Assembly: GCF_047511655.1 (NCBI RefSeq)
Contig: NC_133393.1
Span: forward strand, 154,333,779 to 154,397,778
DNA from: Castor canadensis
Taxonomy: Eukaryota; Chordata; Mammalia; Rodentia; Castoridae
Direction of reading: 5' to 3'
Length of the DNA: 64,000 nucleotides
The position numbers and the translations under genes are program-made. Below the pieces are notes generated by a model, which had not been told where the DNA came from, made no database searches, and saw nothing but the letters and a program-made list of their open reading frames with translations. This document shows positions 22,009 through 35,200 of this stretch, one piece after another (the stretch's first letter is position 1; each line of letters opens with the position of its first letter).

Positions 22009-22517
22009 AAGCTCATGACTTGATGGCAGAGCCAGTACTAAAAGAAAAATGAAGCACACATAGAGCAGCTTCTCTCCTCTACAGGTTGGCTTTCACTGTA
22101 CTGAGGCCCCCCTGGTGCGGGAATCACGTCTTGCTGTGACTCAGTCTACTTCGTAGGCACAGTGTGTTCTGTTATGTGAAACGAGTGCTGTTCAGAAGTG
22201 ACTCCATTACTTCAGGAGGCTGCTCCAGGGTTAGCACTTGACCAAAAGCAGACTTACATAGGTAGAAGACTACCTCCTCCGAGTTTGCTCATATCATTTT
22301 AAAATGGAAAGTGTGCAGCCTTCTTTCCTTCATGTAACGCTGTATTTACGTGAAATCAGTTGTTACTCGGGAATGCCTTACTTGAGGAAGTTCTTCAGTA
22401 CTTCCTTAACAGAAATTATAGTTAGAAAAATTCATATTTCATTGAAGCAGACAGAATTCGTTTTCACCATATTTTTTTGCTTCCAAAACTATACACTTGG
22501 AGACACTTGAAATAATT
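22009..22517. other. Intergenic, between L1 and SMC1B 3' end
   Basis: No gene, RNA or named repeat seen. The open frame at 22304-22510 is AT-rich and has no recognisable features. Confidence 0.55.
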
Positions 22518-22523
22518 TTTATT
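22518..22523 (-). terminator. Candidate polyadenylation signal of SMC1B
   Basis: TTTATT on the + strand is AATAAA on the SMC1B strand, about 570 bases after the stop codon. A weaker ATTAAA lies closer to the stop at 22746-22751. Either could be used; no other canonical signal was seen in the 3'UTR. Confidence 0.55.
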
Positions 22524-23092
22524 AATATTTTCAGTATTGAAATATCCTTGTGAAATTCCTATAAGTCAGTTTTAACAACTTACTAACCACCTTACAACTA
22601 GTACATTTTAAAACCAAGCTTTTCAGGGATGAGGATGTAGCTCAGTGGTACAGCATTTGCCTAGAATACAGGAGGCCCTGAGTTTCATCCCCAGCACTGT
22701 GCAAAGCAACATATCAAAAAACCAATCATTTTCCTTCAAAATTACTTTAATGTGTAAGGCAAGACCATAGGAAAAATGATGCAGAATTCAAAAACTTTTG
22801 GACACGCTTAACTCAAAACCTAAGTTGTGGTCTAAAGTTTGCCTTTAAAAAAAAAAAAGCAAAACTCCCAAAAACTCATCCGACACTGTCATAGAAAACC
22901 TTCCCTACTGGAATGGAGCCTGAACACTCCTTAACTGAAGTGAGCTAGAGTGATTAAGATTTTCCTCAGTGACATCCTGAGCTGGTCCTGCTTTCTCTAG
23001 AAATTTGTTCTTGGGAACTAAACAGTGGCTGACCTTCACAGGGTCAGGTTACAGCTCCTAGAGCTGGTGGGTATTCAAGAGCACTCTGCTTT
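22524..23092 (-). other. SMC1B: SMC1B 3' untranslated region (provisional)
   Basis: From the TAG at 23093 down to the candidate signal at 22518. A SINE (22622-22715) lies inside in the opposite orientation, so its tRNA-like part would be transcribed antisense. The extent depends on which polyadenylation signal is used. Confidence 0.5.
22622..22715 (+). mobile_element. tRNA-derived SINE in SMC1B 3'UTR
   Basis: Shows gatgtagctcagtggtacag (A-box-like) and ggccctgagtttcatcccc (B-box-like). Flanks share aaaaccaa followed by a similar ttttc-containing segment, suggesting a diverged duplication. Confidence 0.8.
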
Positions 23093-23209
23093 CTAATGAG
23101 ACTTGGAATGTCTGGACTCTCGGTGTCTCCTGCTGCTTTCTTGGCCTTCGGTGTCTGGATACTGAGAAAGATCTAGGGTCAAAACTCGGCTGAACATGCA
23201 TTCGTCGTG
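23093..23209 (-). CDS. SMC1B: SMC1B terminal coding exon with stop
   Basis: The acceptor is ccatttcag. It encodes [20 protein letters not shown] and a short hydrophilic tail, then TAG at 23093-23095. 38 codons plus stop, phase 0. Confidence 0.95.
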   Translation of the reverse strand, partial: HDECMFSRVLTLDLSQYPDTEGQESSRRHRESRHSKSH

Positions 23210-26200
23210 CTGAAATGGAAGGAAGCCAGTTTGAGTCAGTTTTCCTGATTAGGGAAAAAAATGTTAAAGTAAAATAAGGCCATAAAGTGAGTCTGCAGTT
23301 GCATTAAAAGGAACCTCTTTTTGCCTAAAAGATTTTCTGTTTTACCAGATTTTTAAAAATTATCTGGTAGAATGTCACCTCATACAGCATATTTCCAGGT
23401 GGTCCCCTAACATTCTGTAGCATAGGGATGTAAACTAATTTTTATTGTAGCTTAACAGAAAACTTAGGAAGTAAAACTGAATGTCTTGAAGTAGTTGCTC
23501 TATTCCATTAGCTTAGGTAAATATTTGAATGGCTTAAGATAGGTGTGTACAAATTGTAAAAGTTACTGCACCACTTGGAGCTTCTATTAAGTTTTTTTCC
23601 TCTGACACAGTGCATTTGTTTTTGCATAAAATATTCAGACATTACAGAAATATGAAATACAATATTAAGTCTGGTCTGTGTAAGTTAATGTGTACTACTA
23701 TTTAACAGAACAAACTACCATACTGCTGTACAATTTTTAATTTACTTCTTTAATTTAAAATACATCCTAAATCTCTATGGACTGTCAAGGAAAATACCTG
23801 CAAAGTTAACTTTTAATTAAATACCATTTGGGACTTATATTTATCAATTGCAAAAACCCAATGGTAGTAGAGAGCCTGCCTTGCAAGCAGCAAGGCCCTG
23901 AGTTTAAACTCCAGTACCACATATGACACCAACCCCCCCACACCCCAAAAAGGCTGCATTTTGGAAGGAAGGCTCATGCTGTTAGGATGGAGTTATGTGG
24001 ACCCTCCTTTCGTCTGAGCGCTCTTACCTCTGGGTAGATACCTATCAGCGCATCAGCTCTGGAATAAAACTCTTCTTTTAGGGAAATGATTATCATTTGA
24101 AACTGTTCTTGAGTCTGCTCTTTGATGTAACTTGATACCTAAGAGGAAATGAAAAACATATGTCACCAGCAAGCAAAGGCCTTATTTGAGGTCTGGGGAG
24201 AGTGGTTCTGCATGTCTCTAACTCTGCCTGCCCATTTTAGGTGACGAGACATTTACTTACCTTTCTGTTAATTCAGTAAATCTACCATGACTGCAGAAAT
24301 GGAAAGAGCTTAGCTTCTAAAGTAAGAGGTAAGTAAAACAAAACAAAACAAAAAACCCAGCTCCATTAAACCCATGATCTAAAATTTTAAAGTTTTTTTG
24401 TTTTCAGTTCTAAGGGGGTTGAACCCAGTGCCTTGTGCACACCAGGGAAGCACTCTACTACTAAGCTATACCCCCAACTCTGAAAGAATATTGTAAAGAA
24501 TAAAGCTGTAATCATGGGACTATGTAATCAGCCTTTATAACTGGATAAAAACTACCACCCAGATATTTTATGAGGATGAAAAAGGACTGATGTTGGGGAA
24601 AACACAGTAACTGTGTATGATTTCATAATCCATGGTGAAGTCCTTTGGTTGGAAGTGAAATCTGGCTCCTTCAGGAAGCTCAGTTCCGAAGAAATGAGAA
24701 GAGTGAAATAAACTATGGATAAAACCGTGTCTTTGTCAGCAAATCACTCAAATCTTGAAGAATGAGAAGAACATAGACTCAAACTATCAAAACCAGTCTA
24801 ATAAGATCCTGTATGCCAGCTGAGAACCTGGAGTGGATCTTGGTCCTTACTGTGTCCAAGATGCTAGACATGAGCTTTTGAAATAGGAATAGCAGCTTTA
24901 GGTGAGGACTAAGTCACCAGCTAAGGTGGATGATGAGAGAGGAAGAAGGCTACTCTGTGCCAAGAGGCTGCATTCACCGAAGGAACTGTGGCGTTAGCAG
25001 CCACTATGGTGCAGGACTCTAAGTCTTGGGATAGTGAGAGGAAAAGGAAGAGATGGAAAGCTTCCAAGTTCGGATATGAAATGTCCCCCAAAGACCTGTG
25101 TGTTTACAGCTTGATCCCCAGCCTGTGGCACTATCGGAAGGTGTTGTATCCCAAAGAGGTGGAGCCTAGTGGAAGGAAGTTAGGTCTCTTTGTCTACCTG
25201 AAGAATATTAGGACTTTGGCCCCTTCCCCTTCTGTTTGCTACCTGGTCACTGTGAGGTGACTGATGCTTCACCAGATGTTCTGCTATAGGCCCAAAAGCA
25301 ATGGGAAAGTGACCATGGACTGAAACCTCCACAACTGAACCAAAACAAAGCTTTTCTCCTTTTTCAGTTCATTATTTCAGGTGTTCTGTTATAGTAATGG
25401 AAAGCTAAGATACAAAGATGTATGACGAGCATTCTGCTTGGAGAATCACCTATATTTAGGGAGGCAAGAATCCCTAAATGTACCCATTCTTTTCTTTTCC
25501 TTCCCTTGCCTCCCTCCCTCCTTTCCTTCCTTCCTTCCTTCTAGTACTGGGGTTTGAATTCTGGGCCTTGTGCTCGCTTAGAAAATCCTACCCACTTGAG
25601 CCATGCCCTCAGCCCTTTCCACTTTTGCTTTTTGAATACAGTTTGGTAGTTATGCCTGGCGCACCTGGACTATGATCCTCTTATTTATGCTTCCTGCATA
25701 GCTGGGATAATAGGTGTGTACCATTACATCCAGCTTTTATTGGTTGAGATGGGGGTCTCTGAACCTTTTGCCCAGGCAAGCCTCAGTGATCCTCTCAATC
25801 TCTGCCTCCTGAGTAGCTACGATTGCAGGTGTGAGTCACCTTGTCCAGCTTTTTCTTGTTGTTGTTTGTGTTGGGGATGGGAGCCAAAGGTCTTGTGCAT
25901 GGTCAGCAAGAGCTCTTCCATTCAGCTACACCCCCAGGCTAAGATAAATGTTGGACACCATGATCTCAAAAGGGAGTGGAGGCTATTTCACAGTTGCTCA
26001 CACTGTAGGACTGTTCATATTCAATTCAGCAATGGAATGCAGGAACACAAAAATCAAAGGGATCACAGATATTGAAAAGGTTTTAATATATAAGCCAATG
26101 CTAACAGGAGTTTCTAAGTTAAACCTGGATCCTGGAGATGCCACCAATGCAAACATCTAGATTTTGCTAGAAGGGTACCTTAAATGTAAGGGAGAAAAGA

Positions 26201-29200
26201 GGAAGTCCATAGACATCTCACAATATGGAATACAAAGTGACAAAAATTAACCTCCTGAGGGGAGATTATTCCCAAAACAGGCCACGAGTCAACTGACTGC
26301 ATCCAAGACATTAGATACAAGTTTCTGGAGCAGAAAAAGCAGCTTCAGGTGAAGAATAAGTCACCAGCTAATGTGAATGATGAGAAGGAAATTACTCTTG
26401 GCTAAGAGTAGTGCTGGTGTTCAAGAGACAAGACTTTCTTTCCCCTCTTTTTACCACGAAGACTTTTAGCAGACTTTTTTGGAGTGTGGAGTTGAATTTA
26501 TTTATTTATGCATTTATTTATATATTTACGTATTTATTTATCAGTACTGGGGTTTGAACTCAGGGCTTTGTGCTTGCTAGGCAGGCACTCTACCACTTGA
26601 GCCATACCTTCAGTCCAGAGTTAAAATATTGTGTCTCCTGTACATGTGGAATAACAGGGACCCTGAGGGACATAGGCTAGCTAAATATAACTTGGGAAAT
26701 ACTGAAAGACTATCTTTGTGCCATTAGGAGCTATCTCAGGCCTTAGCTCCTCAGCATCCTTGACTGACTCAACAGAATTAAGAAATCAGGGAGGTCAGCT
26801 TCAGAGACACAGAACCTGCTGGCCAGCATCCCAGGACTGAAAACATTTCTTGGGTGAGTTCATTAAACAAGCTCACAAGACTAGGTTATAAACCAAAATG
26901 TCAATTTGCTAATAAATACTGAGAAATGTATTTGTCAGCATAAACAGAGCAGCCTCCTTGTAAGCAGCCACAAATGCAAAGCCCAGTCATGTCTGGAAGA
27001 CAATGGACCTGGAATCAGACCCAGGCAAGTCTAATTCATCCATCTCCAAAATGGGTGGAATTCTGTAAGCTGGAGCACTTCCCTCCCCTGGACAAGGACA
27101 GGCACTGCCAGTGTTTGCTACATCCCTTGTTCACATCCCACGGCAGACTTCCTTCCTGTAATTTCTGAGAGGTGAAAGCAGAAAAGAGTGTCTTGGAGGC
27201 AGCTTTACATCTGAGTGCTGACTCAAATTTAAGGTCAAGAGTTAAACCATGGCCTTAGTTTTTTCTGTCTCAGATAATGAAAATAGGATTGTACACAGCA
27301 CAGTAACTGGATAAATTTTGATAAAACTGAGGTGGCAGAGTTTTGAACTTTAATTCATTTGGAGTTTTATTTAGAGACATTATTGTTGGACTTTAATAAA
27401 CAACTCTTTTGACCTGTGAAACCACATAAACCTGTTGCCACAGGGCCTGTGCTATCAGGGACCTGCTAATTCCCAACACCCAGATTTAGAGGAAGCAAGT
27501 TGTGGAAGTGGTAATGCTGCTGACCATGTGCAGGGACCCTCACTTGACTTCTGTTCCCTAAATCCTGCATGAAAATGACCAAAACAACTTGTTTTGGGAT
27601 ATTTAAGTTAGACTTTAAAAGTGCTGATTTTAATGAGCAATTATTGCTAGGCCCACAGTCTTGTTCATTCAGGGTAAATTTGCTTTCTGACTACAATATG
27701 AATCTAGTATTACAGTAGTATTAAAAGCAGAAAGAAACTTACTTTTCCAATGTTAGTATTGTCCAGGGCTGCATCTACTTCATCTAAAACAAAGAATGGA
27801 GCAGGCCGAAAACTAGAAAAAAATTAGTCTAGTAAGTTACCAATTTTCCATTTTTATGAGACTTGAAGGAAAGGATGTACAGTACTTAGAATAAGTGAGA
27901 CACATCTTTTTGGAAACTCTTCTTTAGGTCATCAGTGACCTCTGTTGCTAAATCCAGTGCTCAATTATTAATGTGTAGCCTATGTGACCACCTATGCAAG
28001 GAGGATTTGGAGCTGGTCATGTCCTGGTCCCTGAAACAATGCTTATTGAGATGACAGTCAGCTTCTTCCCACCCATTGCTCCTTCTGAGTATCTTCTGCC
28101 AGTTCATCTCTGTAACTCCTGTACACTGCAGTACCTTTGAGCTTGGTTCTTACAGCCCTCTTGTGTCTAACTAGCTCCCTTGGTGATTTTATTTGTTCCC
28201 AAAGTTTTAATATCATCCAAATTCTTAAGGCATTGGGGATGTAATTCTGTGATAGTGTTTGCTTAGCATGTGCAAGGCTTTGAGTTCCATCTCTACATAC
28301 CCAGCACTTCAAAAGGAGAAATAAAAGGGGCTTTTTTTGTTGGCATGATGTCTCATGCCTGTAATCCCAGGTGGAAGCAGAAGAATCATGAGTTCAAGGG
28401 CAGCCTAGGTAACATAGTAAGCCCATGTCTCAAAATAACACCACACAAAAATCCAAAAAAATCTGATGATTCCTATACTTCATCAATAGTTCTGAACTTT
28501 CTCCTTGCATGTCCCACTGCTTACTCAGCAACTCCACGTGGATATCTATCTAATACTTCAATATTCATTCAAAAGCAAACTCCTTACCTTTGCCTCCTCC
28601 TACATCCTCCTGTGGTCTTCTCCACCTCAGTTAATGGTAGGCCAAACCCGTGGATTCATCCTATCCTGGACTCCTTCACACCTCAGCCTTTGGCTCTCAA
28701 ACTGGGTCAAGCCATTATCATATTTCACCCTGACTGTTACAACGGCTTCCTAGTCCTGTGCCTGCCACTGCTGCGGAAAGTATTCTCTATTCATGAAGGC
28801 TCACCCTGGGCTCAAGGCCTTTGCACTTGCTGTCCTCATATCTACAACATTCCTCCCTTAGCCATCCAAATCATTTGGTCCTTAATTCAAATCTTTGCTC
28901 AAATGTTACCTTCTCAAACAAGCTTTCCTTGACACTTTTTGATACTGCAAACCCTTTCCTGTCACCCATTATTTCCATTTCCTGCTGTATTTGTTTTCTC
29001 TTTAAGACTTGTCATTTTCAAGTACTCTCTGTATTAGAGAATTATTTTACTAGCACATCTTACTTATTCACCTGTCTCCCATAACTAAAATGCAGCATCT
29101 TTTGAGGGAGGCATTCTGTTTTGTTCACAGGATCTCCCCCAGCCTGCACCAGCACTTTAGGAAACACCTGCCACACAGAGGATGGAGTGCCACCTAGTGA

Positions 29201-32200
29201 CAGCCTTGCTCCACTGCAACCCTGTGTTTGGAGCCAGCCTCCTGCTTTCCCAGAGCACCTCTGCAATAATGGTTTTCTCTTTTCCTTTCCAGTGGGGGCC
29301 TATTCCTTTTCCCCTCTGTGACAAGTAAAGCACTGCGACCCAGCTCTTACATTCTTACGATTCTGGTCACGGTAACAGACAAGCAGCAGCCCTTACACCT
29401 TGGATCCTCACCTTTTGCTTCAAATGTTGAAAGCTAGCAATTGCCTCAGTTTTAGCTTTTTGATTTTGTTTTGTTTGGTTTGGTTTGGTGGTACTGGGGA
29501 CTGAACTCAGGACTTTGAACTTTCTTGGCAGGCACACTACTACTTGAGCGATTCGGCCACCCCTTTTTGCACTGGTTAGTCTTGAAACAGGGTCTCACTT
29601 TATCCCCAGGCCAGCCTGGACCCCAAGCCTATTTGTACTTTCCCTTGCAGCTGGGATGATAGGCACATGCCACCATGCCCAGCGAATGGTTGAGATGGAG
29701 GTCTCACTAACTTTTTGCCTGGGCTGGCCTTGAACGCTGATCCCCCATATCTCAGCCTCCTGAGTAGCTACAATTATAAGCATAAATCACCATGCCTGGC
29801 TAATTTTAGCTAACTTTTTGTCTCCTGATTTATACTTCAAGGAAACACTATCGTCATCATTACTGGAAACCAGGTGTTAAATACACATTTTTAGAAGAAG
29901 TACTAAATAGTAGATCTCTGAACACAGACCAGGAAAATAATATATAAGTTTTATGTGTGTGTGTTTTAAATTCTGATGTCCTATCAGGCCAATCCAAATT
30001 TTCTTTTAGGAGGTTGGGGCTATGGCTCAGTGGGAGAGAGCTTGCCTAGCATGCGTGAAGCCCTGGAGTCAATCCCTAGCACTGCAAAAACAAAACAAAA
30101 CAAAAAACTGGGTGCCAGTGGCTCAAGCTTATAATCCTAGCTACTTGGAAGGCTAAGATGGGGGGGATGGAGGTTCGAGGTCAGCAAGGCTGACCCCCAT
30201 CTCCAAAATAGCCAGACCAAAACGGACTGGAGGTATGGCTCAAGCAGTCGAGTGCCTGCTTTTGCTAGTGTGAAGCCTTGAGTTCAAATCCCCAGTCCCA
30301 TAAATTTTTTCTTTTTACTTTTCTATAAAGATGGAAAATCATTAGTTATTGATAATAAAATGTGTCAAGACTGAATTCTTGAATTTGCTGTCTAAATTAC
30401 TGTAGGCCTAAAATATAACCTGGATTGTCTGGCTAAAGCAAAGTTTTGTATACATTTGGTAAATATCAATAAGGACAAATCATTTTAGATCTTCTGTAAG
30501 ACAGTCCACTTGGTTTCTGCCCTGATACAAAACAGTGGTTTGTTGTGACTTTACCTATGTACAGCAAACAGGAGAGCCAAAGCTGCCACACACTTTTCTC
30601 CCCCTGATAGATTGTCCATTGGCATAAACCGCTTGCCTGGAGCCACACAGTTGTAGCTAATTCCCTCCAAGTAAGGTTCTTCAGGGTTCTCTGGGCTAAG
30701 AAATGCCTGAAATACATGTTATTTATTTAGTCATATCAGAAAAGTAGCTAGAAAGTTTCAACTTGGGGTGGCAAGATAGTTTAAATGCAAAATATTCTAT
30801 TGGTTATGTTTTTCTCAAATTTTGATGGAAAAACATCGATGCTTAAAAATACTATATTTAGTCTACATTTAATCACAGACAACAGGGTTGTCTGGGCTGG
30901 GTGAAGGGAGTAGAGAAAGCATTCTTACACACCCAAAGATCAGGCCTTTCCAATAGACTGCCAGTCAAACCTCAGCAGCACATGCTACAGTATTATTAAA
31001 AAGTCTTCACCAATTCACTCAGTGATCAAATATTTACTGAACACTTACTATAGGCCATACACTATACCTATTTGCAAGGAGTTAATTGTTTAGTGGTACT
31101 TTTCTGAAAATAAGGTATTTCCAATTGAAATTCTAAAACAGGATCTAGGATCACCTCAGTCATAAAAGAACATAAGCCCAAAGCAGAGCAGGTATGTAAG
31201 TCCTGACCTCCATCTACCTGACATTTGGTTCCACAAGTATTCACTGTGTATGTTGGTGATGGAATGTAGCTGGTTATAGCCAACAGACTATCACTGAAAG
31301 GGACAAGTCTGGATTAGATTGTGCCTTTAGTTCTTCCTCTCTCCTTTGATACTCTGGTCAACTCCAGAGATCAACCACCTGTTTCTCCAAGAACCTTCAC
31401 ATTGACCCTTTACCTTTACCACAGAGACCCACAGTTCTATAAAATGTCAAATTACTACCAGAAAATACAATTTTGGCACTTGGAAACCAAATGACCCAAA
31501 CCACTCATTTTTCAGGTAAAGAAACAGACCCAAGAGGACCTGTTTGACTTGACTTGTCTGCCAGCATAGTATGGAATCAAGAACACAGGTCATGAGATAA
31601 CCAGTCTTCAGGAACTGACTTTCCCTCAAGTGAGTCAGTCAAAAAATATGCAGGGGCTATTTATTTCCCGCCAGGGGAAAAAAAAAACAACTAAAAACAT
31701 CAATACTACAAACTCCTGTAATATCTTGGTGGAAGCACGTACTTGGGCACTGTCGTTTCTGCAGAGCTTCTTATAGATGTGGTCGATTGAGATGGAGACG
31801 TGCTCAAAACACTGGCTGAAAAGATCGCACCTCCTTTTTTTCACCTGCTCAAACTCTTGCCTACACATTCTGGCTTCCTTTCTGCTGGCCTCAAAAGCTG
31901 AGAGAGAATCAATGTTCTTTATTTGACAGACCACAGAGAAGCTTCTCTTGGTTAAAAATGTATACTTTTAAGCTGAATTTTGAATTTGGTTGTCTTAAGT
32001 AAATTTACCTTCAAAATACCTCAATTACTGTTCATTTAAGAGCACAGATCTTACAATGGATGAGTCCTTTTTCTGACAGGGCTAATTTCTAAAGAATACT
32101 GATGAAAGTTCTCAATATGCCTACTTTGCTGTTATGAAAATTTAAATAATTGTTCTAAAACAACAAACCTGTTTTTAAATTAAAGCAGAATACTTTTCAT

Positions 32201-35200
32201 CAAAGAAATTAGTACTTCAGTATTAAAGGTATACATTAATATAAAACAGCAGAGAAAAATATATAACAAAAAAAGAAAGGTACAGTTCAGGCGGATTGTT
32301 ACTGCATGTTATATAAATCAGAACACCTATGAATACAATCTTGTTAGCAACTATAAACTCAATTTCACCATCTGTGGACTCCTGAAACTTGTCTCTGACA
32401 ATCTTTAAGTTCTCCAGGGCTCGTAGGTTGGGGGCTGCTGTCTTCAACAGAACATCTTCCTGGGATGCTACTTGCTGCAGAAGAAGGGTAAGATGGTCCT
32501 CCACCTCTTTATCCGACTGTAGAGCCTATTATTGGCAAAGAACAACACTGACTGGCACCCCTTTTACTTCCAAATTGCGCACAGGCTGTCACCATCTAGC
32601 CTGCAGCCAGTCACGCTGAGTTCTCTGTGGCTCCCTACTCAGTTGTGCCTTCATGGCTCCAGTGCTACATGCACTGCTCTTGAAACATGCTTTACCACCT
32701 TATTTTTTAATCTGGCTAAAAAGTAGAAATTCATATAGCGTCATAATTTTCTTGTTCACTAAATATATTGATCATCTATTATAGATTAGGCATGAAAGAA
32801 CCAATAATGGAAACTATTCACTCTTTGCCTTTAAAGAGCTCACAGGGAAACCCGAAATACAAACTGGCATTTACAACAGGATGAAAACCTCCTACTAGGA
32901 AAATATAGGTACTGCAAGGGAGAGAGGGGATCCAAGCCAGTTAGAGTTTAATACTTAACCTGAAACTTGGTAGATGAATGGATGAATAGAACTAACTGCA
33001 GTGAGGAAAGAAGGGGAAAAATGCAGCCATGCCCTTTCAGGAAAACTTTCTTGACTTCTACAGGAGGTTAATTAATACATGATAAAATCAGGTTTTAATT
33101 CACTAAGAAGAAAGTTACTTGTAAATTGGTTACTTGGGTAATGTTTAAGAAATTAGTGCTTATATCATACAATATACTAAAACAAACTTCAAATGAATTA
33201 AAAAGGCAAAAGAAAATCATAGACACAAAAATATTTATTAAATACTTACTGGGTAATAAGGTGGTAAAGTACTTTCTAAACACAAAAGCAAAGAGAGAAA
33301 TACTAAACAGAAAACTATTGAGAGGAAAAAAAATCCACTTTCTGAGTGCCAAAAGATGCCACAAATACAAAAAGCCCAACAGATCTCACAAATCTGTTAA
33401 CACATGAGATGTCATGAAACTATGAGATGTCATGGACTTTGCTACTCAGCATTCATCTCCCTTTCTTCCCAACACAGCCCATACTTTTGGCTAACCCATC
33501 CTACATGAGGAGCCCATGCACTAAGTGAGGAGTGGGCCTGCCTCTCAGAGGAATGCTACATCTACCCCTCACCTCTCCAGCCAGTGTCTGGTTCAGGAAT
33601 GAACATGTGATCCCACCCAGATTGCTGTGATGAGAGGACAACTGCTGGGGCTTTATAAGAAAACTTTCAATCTTAAACAGCACCACCCCAAAAGACAGCC
33701 TTCCTTAGCCTAAATGGCTACAGTCACTGTGCCCTAAAAGTAGCCTCCAGATGAAGTCAAAGAAATGTATGGCTATAGGGATGCAGGAACAGCCATAGGT
33801 GTTACATTTAAAAGGACTGGGAGTGGCAGTCCAGGTTGTTCCCTGTAACTGTGGAGAGCTTCCCACCCTCTCACCTATGGAACTGTGGGAGAAGTACCCT
33901 GTGCCCACTGTGGGGACTGCACTGGGACACTGAAAGGATGTCGGAATAGGTGGTCACTTTTGTCTACCACAAGACTTTGCAAGATTTTTATGTGCACTGT
34001 GAACCCACAAGAAGGGAAAAGACTCACAAACTTTCCTTTTGTGGCTAGACATTTTGTGGTACTGATGTTGTGCAGAACACACAGTGAGAAATGCTGAACA
34101 TGAACACTGAAAAGTAACCCACTGCTGGGCATGGTGATGCACACCAGTTATCCGAGCTCTTGAGTGGCTAAAGCAGGAAGATCTTGAGTTCAAAGTCAAC
34201 CTGTGCTACAAGTCTGCCTCAAAAAAAGAAAAGAAATAACCTATTTATTACTATTTTGTGATATAATAAGAAATGTATAATTTGGCTTTCATCATGGTTC
34301 CTGGTTCCAAGCTCCTAAAACACGAGGAATTTTCTGAGTGATAGGTTGAAGGAATACCTTAAGTGATTCATAATGTGTTTTTTTTTTATCCACACCTGAG
34401 TTTATGCTAATAAGCCAACTTTTGTAGGATAGGATTGATTGCTAGAGGAACAAACCATGTGAGAAGAAGCTTGGAACTTTTAGCCCTTCCCCTCTGAGGG
34501 TTAAGAGAGGCTGGAAGTTGAATTTCATCACCAATGGGCAACAATTTAATCAGCCATGCCTATGGGAGAAGAGGATATCAGGGTTGAACACAGGGAGATG
34601 CTGAAAGGGTAGGGACCTAGAGGAGGCATGAGAAGGCAAGGGAGCTTTGCACCCTTGCCCACATCTGGTGCTATGCACCTCTTCCATTTGGCTCTTCCTG
34701 AGTTTTTATCTTTTATAATAAATTGGTAAATGTAAATAAGGTATTCCCCTGAGTTTTGTGAGCCATTCTAACAAATTATCTAACCGAAGATGGAAACTAT
34801 GGGAATCTCTTCATTTATTGTCAGTTGGCCAGAAGTACAGAAATATGAAATCGTGATTGGTGTCTGAAGGGTGGGAAGTCTGTGGGACTAAGCCATTAAC
34901 TTGTAGGATCTGATGGCATGGTACTCCAGACAGATAGTGCCAGAACTGAACTGAACTCTAGGATGGCCAGTTGGTGCTCAGAGAATCAGAATTAGCTGAT
35001 GGGAAAGAGACTCACATTATTTGGTGTCAGATTTGTTAAAGTAACAATTTTTTCCTTTTTATATTCTTCAAAAACAATTCAGAAATCTTTTTTAAAAAGC
35101 CTTACACTGTGCCATCTAAAAATTATCCTGCAGTGTTTAAGTGTTTAATATTACTGTGATTCATTCTGAAACACAAATCTTTCAATTACCTTCAAGTCAT

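Larger units (their letters stand above)
24139..27742 (-). other. SMC1B intron (3.6 kb)
   Basis: Holds SINEs (24394, 25543, 26541), a + strand MaLR-like LTR (25074-25412), pyrimidine and TTTA microsatellites, and two diverged copies of an unassigned sequence (24845-24968 and 26293-26410). The stretch 26620-27740 shows nothing I recognise. Confidence 0.75.
27813..30554 (-). other. SMC1B intron (2.7 kb)
   Basis: Contains composite SINEs (28230, 29474, 30010) and an old minus-strand L2-like segment (28480-29080). A 220-codon open frame on the + strand at 28270-28932 crosses the SINE and the L2-like segment and is not a gene. Confidence 0.75.
32526..35189 (-). other. SMC1B intron (2.7 kb)
   Basis: Contains a SINE (34119-34238) and a + strand solo LTR (34425-35035) that ends about 150 bp from the next exon. 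The stretch 33510-34110 has the look of an old interspersed repeat of unclear class. No gene seen. Confidence 0.7.

Noticed and set aside
28270-28932. 220-codon open frame on the + strand
   Set aside because: It begins in a SINE and runs through an L2-like C/T-rich segment within an SMC1B intron; no domain, signal or codon pattern supports a protein.
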